Shown here piece after piece: positions 23,864 to 31,500 of a DNA stretch of 36,374 nt. Within the stretch, counting starts at the first letter, position 1. Every line of letters begins with the position of its first letter. The notes under the pieces are model-generated. The model searched no databases. It worked only from the letters and a program-made list of their open reading frames with translations, and was not told the DNA's origin. Source of the DNA: CAZIDL01 sp964537825 (GTDB lineage: Bacteria > Bacteroidota > Bacteroidia > Flavobacteriales_D > CAYVSK01); the NCBI GenBank assembly GCA_964537825.1, contig CAZIDL010000021.1, positions 1-36,374 of the forward strand. The letters are read 5' to 3'. Made by a program: the position numbers and the translations under genes.

Positions 23864-23871
23864 TACATTTG
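23864..23871 (+). promoter_or_regulatory. -7 box for the M23 peptidase gene
   Basis: TACATTTG, followed by C, matches TAnnTTTG. The ATG is at 23904, giving a leader of about 25-30 nt. No -33 TTG is found. The expected -33 region overlaps the alaS -7 box. Confidence 0.5.
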
Positions 23872-23903
23872 CGCCGATCAAAAGGTCAAGGCTTCGATCA
23901 GCA

Positions 23904-24878
23904 ATGGCAAGGCATCGCTACAGATTCAACGAAAGGACTTTACGCTACGAGCCAAGCGAAAAAAGCTTCTGGTCGCGGCTGCTAAGTGCCCTTCCCACAT
24001 TTATCAGCGGATGCCTGATCACAGGAGGGGTGATCTTGGCCTTTTTCTATTATGTTGGTGAAGGCCCTTTCGCACAAGCTCACCTAGAAGCTCAGAATCA
24101 ACGACTCCAGGAACAATTCGAGAAGCTGAACGAACGATTCGAGGAATTGGATCAAAGCCTTGCCGAGGTGGAGAAAAGGGATGACAGCCTCTACCGCACG
24201 CTTTTCGGGACCGAACCCATTCCTGAGAACGTTCGTCAAGCCGGTGTGGGTGGTACGGACCGCTACGAACACTTGCGGGACCACCCCAATTCAGAGCTTT
24301 TGGTCCGCACGCATTCCCGATTGGAGCGTTTGAAAAAGAAGCTGAAAGTGCAGAAGAACTCTTTCAATGAGCTTGCAAAGATCGCCCGCCAAAAGCGGGA
24401 GCTCATGACACATGTTCCGGCCATACGGCCCATAAGGGAGGATCGCATCGACCGTATCGCATCCGGATTCGGACGACGGTTCCACCCGATCTATCGGATC
24501 CTAAAGATGCACGAAGGGATCGATTTCACGGCCGATATCGGGACGCCCGTACACTCCACCGGGGATGGCGTGGTCAAAAGGGTTGAAAAAGACCGGGCAG
24601 GATACGGCCACAATGTGCTCATCGACCATGGACACGGGTACAAGACCCTTTATGCGCACCTGAGCGAGTTCGATGTGCGGGAAGGTGAAAAAGTAAAGCG
24701 GGGTGAAGTGATCGCCTTCACGGGTAATACGGGGACTTCGACAGGGCCCCACCTGCATTACGAAGTGGTAGAGAAAGGAAAAAAAGTGGATCCGGTCGAC
24801 TACTTCTTCAGCGATCTGACCCCGAAAGAATATGCCCGGGTGGTAGAGATCGCAGAGGAGACTCGCCGCTCTCTTTGA
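23904..24878 (+). CDS. Inner-membrane-anchored M23 (LytM-type) metallopeptidase with coiled coil
   Basis: M23 enzymes cut peptidoglycan cross-links. The 324-residue protein has a cytoplasmic basic N-terminus, one membrane helix (about 33-50), a coiled coil (about 58-95, heptads rich in Leu/Glu), a spacer, and a LytM domain (about 190-300). Zinc ligands are intact: His203 and Asp207 (HEGID) and His285 (HLH). His252 (YAH) and His283 are the other catalytic residues, so it should be active, unlike EnvC/NlpD-type degenerate proteins. It is divergent from alaS and followed after 41 bp by merR, an order I recall in other Bacteroidota. Confidence 0.93.
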   Translation: MARHRYRFNERTLRYEPSEKSFWSRLLSALPTFISGCLITGGVILAFFYYVGEGPFAQAHLEAQNQRLQEQFEKLNERFEELDQSLAEVEKRDDSLYRTLFGTEPIPENVRQAGVGGTDRYEHLRDHPNSELLVRTHSRLERLKKKLKVQKNSFNELAKIARQKRELMTHVPAIRPIREDRIDRIASGFGRRFHPIYRILKMHEGIDFTADIGTPVHSTGDGVVKRVEKDRAGYGHNVLIDHGHGYKTLYAHLSEFDVREGEKVKRGEVIAFTGNTGTSTGPHLHYEVVEKGKKVDPVDYFFSDLTPKEYARVVEIAEETRRSL

Positions 24879-24919
24879 TCCCTTATCTTCACGGTCCTTA
24901 GCAGAAGCTGATCACTGAC

Positions 24920-25276
24920 TTGTCCGAAGAAGGGGATAAACTATATCATACGATCGGCGAAGTGGCCCAAGAACTTGGGGTCAATCGCTCGCTCATCCGT
25001 TATTGGGAGGTTCAGTTCCCGATGGTCGCCCCGCGCAAGAACCGCAAAGGGGAACGTTTTTTTACTCGACAGGATATCCGAAAGCTGGAATTGATCCATC
25101 ACTTGGTCAAGGAAAGAGGGCTTACGCTGAAAGGGGCTCAAAAACAACTCCGGGAAAAGGGCGATGAGACCGAACGGAACCACGAGGCCTTACAGCGCCT
25201 GAGAAAGTTGCGCTCCGAACTCGTGGAGTGGAAGCAGAGCCTTTCAAATAAAGGGAAAGCAGACCCGGATCAATAA
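24920..25276 (+). CDS. MerR-family transcriptional regulator, short
   Basis: The 118-residue protein has a winged-helix MerR domain: YHTIGEVAQELGVNRSLIRYWE (about 9-30, recognition helix; written here in full only as its type) followed by wing GERFFTRQDIRKLELIHHLV. A coiled-coil dimerisation helix follows (about 73-110). There is no effector-binding domain and no Cys cluster for metals. The start is TTG at 24920, the only start codon in place to give the full domain. Its 3' end overlaps hldD on the other strand by 7 bp. Its target is unknown; the M23 gene 41 bp upstream is the natural candidate. Confidence 0.85.
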   Translation: MSEEGDKLYHTIGEVAQELGVNRSLIRYWEVQFPMVAPRKNRKGERFFTRQDIRKLELIHHLVKERGLTLKGAQKQLREKGDETERNHEALQRLRKLRSELVEWKQSLSNKGKADPDQ

Positions 25277-26238
25277 TAGGCATCCTTCCGAAGATAATTC
25301 CGGACATAATCCTCGATCCCCTCCTCCAAGGAAGTGAAGGGTCTCTCGTACCCGATGCTCCGTAGCTTATCCATCTCAGCCTCGGTGAAGTATTGATAAT
25401 TGGGGCGAAGATCCTCAGGCGTAGGGATGAATTCGATATGGGGCTCGCGGTCCATAGCCCTGAAAGTGGCCATAGCGAGGTCCTGAAAGGTCCTGGCTTT
25501 TCCTGTCCCCACATTGTACAACCCACTGTCCTGTCGATGATGCATCAGGAAAATGCAGATGTCCATCACATCCTTAACGAAAATGAAATCGCGCTGCTGT
25601 TCCCCGTCCTGAAAATCCGGATGATGGGAGCGGAACAACTTCATTTTTCCGGTATCGCTGATCTGCTGAAAAGCATGATACACGACAGAGGCCATCCTTC
25701 CTTTATGGTACTCGTTAGGACCGAACACGTTGAAGAATTTAAGACCGGCCCAGAAAAAGGGGGGATCCTGCTGCTGGAGTGCCCATCGGTCGAAAGCATT
25801 CTTGGATCGGCCATAGGCATTCAAGGGCTGGAGCTTTTCCACGATATCGTGATCATCCCTGAATCCGTGCTCTCCCTTCCCATAGGTCGCTGCTGACGAA
25901 GCATAGACCAACGGAAGGCCGTAACGAACACAACGTTCCCACACTTTCTTGCTGTATTCGAAGTTCAATTCTTCGAAGATCCCCTCGTCCGTTTCTCCTG
26001 TATCCGTGCGGGCACCGAGGTGAAAGATGAACTGGACCTGATCCTCGTTCCGGTCGAGCCACTCAAAGAACTCCGAACGCTCGATCTTAGCCTCAAGCTG
26101 CTTTCCTTCGAGGTTCCATCTTTTATCAGGACGGGAATGATGATCATCGACCGCTACCACATCGTAGAAGCCCTCCTCATTGAGACGGGAAACGAGGCAA
26201 CTCCCAATAAAGCCAGCAGCTCCTGTCACGATGATCAT
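25270..26238 (-). CDS. hldD: ADP-L-glycero-D-manno-heptose 6-epimerase
   Basis: HldD converts ADP-D-glycero-D-manno-heptose to the L-glycero form, the last step in making the heptose of the LPS inner core. The 322-residue protein is a short-chain-dehydrogenase-type epimerase: nucleotide-binding GAAGFIG (6-12), catalytic Ser region YASSAATYG (112-120) and YxxxK Tyr142/Lys146 (AYGRSK). Family segments GLKFFNVFGPNEYHKG and RDFIFVKDVMD identify it among epimerases. Other heptose genes are absent nearby. The start ATG 26238 begins directly with the first beta strand (MIIVTGA), so no shorter start is possible. Confidence 0.95.
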   Translation of the reverse strand: MIIVTGAAGFIGSCLVSRLNEEGFYDVVAVDDHHSRPDKRWNLEGKQLEAKIERSEFFEWLDRNEDQVQFIFHLGARTDTGETDEGIFEELNFEYSKKVWERCVRYGLPLVYASSAATYGKGEHGFRDDHDIVEKLQPLNAYGRSKNAFDRWALQQQDPPFFWAGLKFFNVFGPNEYHKGRMASVVYHAFQQISDTGKMKLFRSHHPDFQDGEQQRDFIFVKDVMDICIFLMHHRQDSGLYNVGTGKARTFQDLAMATFRAMDREPHIEFIPTPEDLRPNYQYFTEAEMDKLRSIGYERPFTSLEEGIEDYVRNYLRKDAYY

Positions 26239-26243
26239 GGTAG

Positions 26244-26251
26244 CGAATTTA
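26244..26251 (-). promoter_or_regulatory. Possible -7 box for hldD
   Basis: On the minus strand TAAATTCG (26251-26244) differs by one base from TAnnTTTG and ends 5 nt before the ATG. If it is used the mRNA would be leaderless or nearly so. No -33 match is seen. Confidence 0.3.
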
Positions 26252-26321
26252 GGACATCGCTCCTGAACCGGAAGGCCTGAGGATCGGAAGCCACCATCAT
26301 CGCTCGATATTTCGTGGGCTG

Positions 26322-26329
26322 TATATTTG
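26322..26329 (+). promoter_or_regulatory. -7 box for queD
   Basis: TATATTTG is an exact TAnnTTTG match ending 7 nt before the queD ATG at 26337. The transcript is predicted to begin 0-4 nt before the ATG, so it should be leaderless. No -33 TTG is seen at the usual distance. Confidence 0.55.
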
Positions 26330-26336
26330 TCCCGCG

Positions 26337-26756
26337 ATGCGGACGGTCTATCTTACACGGAAAGAACACTTCAATGCGGCTCATAAGCTTTGGAATCCGG
26401 ATTGGAGTGAAGAAAAGAACTTCGAGATCTTCGGGGAATGTGCGAACCCGAACTATCACGGTCACAATTACGACCTCTACGTGACCGTTCGGGGAGCTCC
26501 GAACCCCGAGACCGGTTTCCTTGTTAACGTCAAGGAACTTGGGAAACTCATCCGTGAAGAGGTCGTGGAGGAGCTGGATCACAAGAATTTGAACGTGAAC
26601 GTTCCGATGATGGAAGGGAAACTGACCTCCACGGAAAACCTGGCGATCGCGATCTGGGACGAACTCGAAGAAAAGGTCCGTAAATTGGGACCCGAGTTGC
26701 ACCGCGTCCAACTTTACGAAACCGAAAAGAACCAGGTCACCTATTACGGTGAATAA
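26337..26756 (+). CDS. queD: 6-carboxytetrahydropterin synthase / 6-pyruvoyltetrahydropterin synthase family (QueD-like)
   Basis: QueD converts dihydroneopterin triphosphate to 6-carboxytetrahydropterin, the second step to queuosine. The 139-residue protein has the zinc ligands His16 (AAHKL), His41 and His43 (YHGHNY), and the catalytic set Cys35, Asp81 and His82 (LDHKNLN), with the substrate Glu near 128. This fits the family, but QueD versus a pterin-synthase paralogue cannot be separated by eye, and no other queuosine gene is in the window. The start cannot be moved because TRKEHFNAAH is the first conserved strand. Confidence 0.88.
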   Translation: MRTVYLTRKEHFNAAHKLWNPDWSEEKNFEIFGECANPNYHGHNYDLYVTVRGAPNPETGFLVNVKELGKLIREEVVEELDHKNLNVNVPMMEGKLTSTENLAIAIWDELEEKVRKLGPELHRVQLYETEKNQVTYYGE

Positions 26757-26769
26757 GAACGGAAAAAAC

Positions 26770-27546
26770 ATGGCACAGAACAGCATCCTTCAGAAAGACG
26801 CGAGCGAACTCTTCGGAAACGGCAAGGACCAAAGCACGGAGGCAGCTGCAGGCGTTCGAGCAAGCGATGTGGAACGCTTTATTTCCACGGTGTTCACCTA
26901 CATGGCCGCTGCCCTGATGATCAGTGGAGGGCTCTCGTACGCTTTCGGAGAGATCGCTTCCCTCAGGGAACTTCTTTTTTACAGTACGCCAGAAGGTGGA
27001 AGGGGGATGACCATGCTGGGATGGATCGTCACTCTTTCCCCGCTCGCCTTTGTGCTGGTGATGAACTTCGGGATGCAGAAGCTTTCCGTGACCACGCTAA
27101 TGCTGCTCTTCATAGCCTTTAGCGCTTGCATGGGGATGAGCCTGGGGTCGATCTTCATCACCTTCACCACCGCATCGATCGTTCAGACCTTCGGAGTAGC
27201 AGGCGTTACCTTCGGTATCATGGCAGTGGTCGGATACACTACCAAAACCGACCTTACCAAGCTCGGGAAATTACTGATGATGGTCCTTTTCGGAATGATC
27301 ATCGCGATGGTGTTCAACTGGTTCCTCGGAAGTGGACTGTTGAATTTCGTTATCAGCATTCTGGGCGTCATCGTCTTCACAGGACTAACTGCTTATGAGA
27401 CCCAGCAACTCAAGCGGATCGGTAGCGGGGTGGAATACGGAAGTGAATCGGCCAACAAGCTTGCCATCATGGGAGCCATGAGCCTATACCTCACTTTCGT
27501 CAACCTTTTCCTTTTCCTCCTGCAATTAATGGGGAACAGAGAATGA
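26770..27546 (+). CDS. Bax inhibitor-1 / YccA family membrane protein
   Basis: This 258-residue protein has about seven membrane helices and the family motif GVAGVTFGIMAVVGYTTKTD. I choose ATG 26770. A GTG at 26749 would overlap queD by 8 bp. BI-1 proteins are calcium-leak channels in Bacillus (YetJ) and regulators of FtsH in E. coli (YccA). In YetJ two Asp residues in helices 6 and 7 form the pH-sensing pair. Here they read Glu210 (TAYETQQ) and Thr242 (LYLTFVNLF). The protein starts 13 bp after queD and likely shares its transcript. Confidence 0.9.
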   Translation: MAQNSILQKDASELFGNGKDQSTEAAAGVRASDVERFISTVFTYMAAALMISGGLSYAFGEIASLRELLFYSTPEGGRGMTMLGWIVTLSPLAFVLVMNFGMQKLSVTTLMLLFIAFSACMGMSLGSIFITFTTASIVQTFGVAGVTFGIMAVVGYTTKTDLTKLGKLLMMVLFGMIIAMVFNWFLGSGLLNFVISILGVIVFTGLTAYETQQLKRIGSGVEYGSESANKLAIMGAMSLYLTFVNLFLFLLQLMGNRE

Positions 27547-27595
27547 TCCGGAACGGTCACTGACCCCTCTTTTGAACGCTTAAGAAAGAAGGAAC

Positions 27596-28471
27596 ATGAA
27601 AGCATTCGTCTTTCCTGGACAAGGCTCGCAAGCCCCTGGCATGGGCAAAAGCCTCTACGAAAACGATGAAAAGGCCCGCGAGACCTTCGAAAAAGGGAAC
27701 GAGATCCTCGGCTACCGGATCACCGACACGATGTTCGAAGGAGATCAGGAGGACCTTAAACAGACCAAGATCACCCAACCCGCGATATTCCTCCATTCTG
27801 TTGCCCTCTTTCAAAGCAAGGGCTTTAGTGCTGACATGGTGGCCGGACACTCCCTGGGAGAATTCTCCGCATTGGTGGCCAATGGGGCCCTCTCATTCGA
27901 GAACGGGCTTCAACTCGTTTACAAACGGGCTATGAGCATGCAGAAGGCCTGCGAGGCTCAGTCATCCACGATGGCGGCCATCATGGGGTTGGAGAACGAA
28001 GAGGTCGAACGGATCTGCCAGGAGATCGAAGGAACGGTGGTCCCGGCGAATTATAACAGCCCGGGCCAGGTGGTCATTTCGGGGGACGAAAAAGCGGTGA
28101 ATAAAGCGTGCGAAGCCCTCGAGGCGAATGGGGCCAAGAAGACCGTCCGTTTACCGGTCGGAGGTGCCTTTCACTCCCCCCTCATGGAGCCTGCCCGTCA
28201 GGAGCTGGAAGCGGCCATCCAAGCCACTCCGTTCGAAAACCCCAGCTGCCCGGTTTACCAGAACGCAACAGCCAAACCGCACAGCGATACGGATGAGATC
28301 AGGGAAAACCTGATCTCCCAACTCACCGCTCCAGTAAAATGGACACAGAGCGTACAACGGATGATAGCGGATGGAGCGGACTCCTTCACGGAAGTAGGCC
28401 CCGGAAAGGTCCTTCAAGGATTGATAAAAAAGGCCGACCGAAAGATGGGAACGGAAGGCGTTGAATCCTGA
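27596..28471 (+). CDS. fabD: Malonyl-CoA:ACP transacylase
   Basis: FabD loads malonyl groups from CoA onto acyl-carrier protein to begin type II fatty-acid elongation. The 291-residue protein begins MKAFVFPGQGSQAPGMG, with nucleophile Ser86 in GHSLGEF, Arg111 for the malonyl carboxylate (YKRAMSM) and catalytic His193 (GGAFHSPLM). The length is normal. The other fab genes are absent here. It is 49 bp after the BI-1 gene. No clear promoter box is visible in that gap. Confidence 0.97.
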   Translation: MKAFVFPGQGSQAPGMGKSLYENDEKARETFEKGNEILGYRITDTMFEGDQEDLKQTKITQPAIFLHSVALFQSKGFSADMVAGHSLGEFSALVANGALSFENGLQLVYKRAMSMQKACEAQSSTMAAIMGLENEEVERICQEIEGTVVPANYNSPGQVVISGDEKAVNKACEALEANGAKKTVRLPVGGAFHSPLMEPARQELEAAIQATPFENPSCPVYQNATAKPHSDTDEIRENLISQLTAPVKWTQSVQRMIADGADSFTEVGPGKVLQGLIKKADRKMGTEGVES

Positions 28472-28524
28472 TCTTCAACCTCCCCGATCCTATTACCTTT
28501 ATTTCCCATCATCCTGAACCCATA

Positions 28525-28553
28525 CCCTACCGTAAGCACGACAGGTTGTAGGG
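28525..28553 (+). repeat. Inverted repeat in the leader of the A2M gene
   Basis: Perfect 6-bp arms CCCTAC (28525-28530) and GTAGGG (28548-28553) flank 17 nt, 18 bp before the A2M ATG at 28572. A weak -7 box (TACCTTTA, 28494-28501, one mismatch) precedes it. The significance is low, as such short repeats are common. Confidence 0.3.
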
Positions 28554-28571
28554 CCTCCAATTCTATTGAGC

Positions 28572-31500
28572 ATGTTGAAATCAAGCTTTTTCTCTGGGCG
28601 CCTTTCTCTACTGGTCGTATCACTCCTCCTTTTCCACGGATGCAGCGAAGATCCCGCCCCACCTGAAAAGATCGACCCCGCTTTCCGGAAATACATCAGC
28701 GCTTACACGAGCCACGGAATATCGCGGAAGTCCCCGATAAGGGTCCGCCTTCTGGAGCCGATCGAAAAAGAAGGAGCACGCGAAGAAATCCTTCAAAAAG
28801 AGCTCTTCAGCTTCCGACCTTCTATCGAGGGGACCGCCGAATGGGAGGACCAACGTACGATCGCCTTCGTCCCGAAAGATCCCCTTCCGAGCGATCAGGA
28901 ATACCATGGATCCTTCGAACTTGGAAAGGTCCTGGAGGAGGTTCCGAAAAAGCTTCAGACCCTGGAGTTCGGGTTCAGGACCATCCAGCAAGACCTTAAC
29001 GTTCACCTCGAGGGTCTGGAACTCTATTCCATGGAGCTCTTGAAACGGGAAATGGTCAGTGGCATTCTCAAGACCGCGGACGTGGCAGGCGACAAGGAAG
29101 TTGAAAAGGCCCTTCGGGCGGAACAGAGCGGAAGAAAACTGAGCATCAGTTGGGACCATGATGTCGATGGGACCACGCATCACTTCACGGTGGACAGTGT
29201 CCGTCGGAAAGAAAAGCCCGACAGCGTAGAGATCTTTTGGAACGGGGAACCGCTCGGCGTGGACAAAAAAGGAAAAAAGGTCCAGCAAGTACCTGCCCTG
29301 GGAGACTTCAAAGTAATGGCGGTCGACGTGAAAAAAGAACCGGACCAGCACGTTGTGATCCGCTTTTCCGACCCACTCGACCAAAAGCAGGACATGAGCG
29401 GAATCCTGCGTATTCAGGATGGTCCCGATCTCCGCACGAGCGTATCCGGGCGGAAGATCAAAGCTTATCCGAAAAACCATCTCGATGGTGAAGGCACGGT
29501 CACACTGACCGGAGCTGTCCGTAACATCCTCGGGCATAAGCTTGAAGAACCGTTCTCCCGGACCGTCCTCTTCGAGGATCTGAAACCCCGGATCGAACTG
29601 TTGGGTTCAGGAACGGTGATGCCTGACAGCAAAGGCCTTCACCTTCCTTTTAAAGCGGTGAACATATCAGCCGTCGACCTGCGCCTCATCAAGATCTACG
29701 AAGGGAACATTCCGCAGTTCTTTCAGGTGAATCAGTTGGATGAAAAAGATGAGCTCAAAAGGGTCGGGAAAGTGGTCCATACCGAAAAGATCGAACTAAA
29801 AGATCTGAAAGCCAGAGAGAAAGGGACCTGGACCAGCTACAACCTCGATCTTGGAAAGATCCTCAAAAAGGAAGGCAAAGGAGCGATCTACCGCGTTGAG
29901 ATGGGTTTCCCCAAACGCTATTCGGAATATCCCTGTGAGGGGGACGACAGCGAGAAAGAAAAAGAGCTCTATACCGACGATGATGAACAGGGGCTGCTCA
30001 CCACAGAAATGGGTTACCGCTCTGGCGGTTATTACCACCTCAACTATGATTGGGACCGAAACGATGATCCTTGCGCAGAAGCTTATTACTACGGAAGACG
30101 GACCGTCGTCGCCCGGAACATATTCGCTTCCAATATCGGCCTCATAGCAAAGAAGGGTGAAAAGGACCGCCTTCTATGCGTTGCGAACGACCTGCGGACC
30201 ACCGAACCGATCCAAGGAGCCCGCATTAAGGTCCTGGATTACCAGCAAAGGAGTATCGGGGGAGGGAAGACGGACGAAAAAGGCAAAGCAGCTATCTCGA
30301 TCGATGGGGATCCTTATCTGATCGTAGCGGAAAAGGATGGTGAAAAAGCTTACTTAAGGGTCGATCAGGGAAGCAACCTGTCCACGAGCGAGTTCGATGT
30401 CGGAGGAAAACAGCTCCAAGAAGGCCTCAAAGGGTTCATCTATACCGAACGCGGTGTTCACAGGCCCGGGGATACGGTGCACCTTTCCTTCATACTTGAC
30501 GATCGCGAAATGCCCTTGCCTTCGGACCATCCGGTCAAACTAGAGGTCACCGACCCGCGCAACAATATCACCCACCAAGCTGTACGGACCGAAGGCAAGA
30601 ACGGCTTCTATTATTTCCCTTTCAGCACTTCTAAAAAAGCGGCCACCGGCAATTGGTACGCTCGTATCAAGGTTGGAGGGGCCACCTTCTCCCAACGACT
30701 TCGCATCGAGACGATCAAGCCGAACCGCCTAAGCATCGAAATGGATTGGGAGGAGGAGATCCTGAAACCAAATGCGGACGGAGGGACCATTCGTTCATCC
30801 TGGCTTCATGGAGCCAAGGCAGGCAAGCTCCGCACGGAGGTCAAAGCCTCCCTCGGGCCAAAGCACGGCCACTTCGACGAGCATCCGAACTACCATTTCA
30901 TGGACGGAACGCGCTCTTTCCACGGTGGACAGCGTACGGTCTTCGAGGGACGTCTCGATGAAGATGGTGAAGCGAAATTCCGGGCGGATTTTGAAGTCGG
31001 GAACGCTGCTCCAGGAATGCTTCAGGCCAAATTCACGACCAGGGTCTACGAACGAAGCGGGAATGCTTCGATGGACCTCCGCGAGAAAGTCTATTCGCCT
31101 TACGATGCGTACGTTGGTCTAAAAATGCCGGAAACCCAGAACCGATGGGGCTCCCTGAAGACCGATCGGCCCCATACTTTCTCCTTTCGTTCACTCGACG
31201 AAAAGGGAGAACGGATCGGAGGGATCCCGTTGAACGTAAAGGTTTACCGCATCGAGAACGATTGGTGGTACGATCACTCGGGAGGTCAGGACTTGGGGCG
31301 TTACATTCAGCGGGATCATCGTGAAGCAGTGCACAGCGAGCAACTCACAACCGATGGGCACGGGGCCGCCGAGTTCGATGTGGACTTCGAGGACGTGCGC
31401 TGGGGATACTACTTGATAAGGGCATGCAACGGTGAAGGGCAGCATTGTGCCAGCAAGACCTTTACGGTAAGTCGCTACGGGCGCCCCCCTAAGGGCTCAG

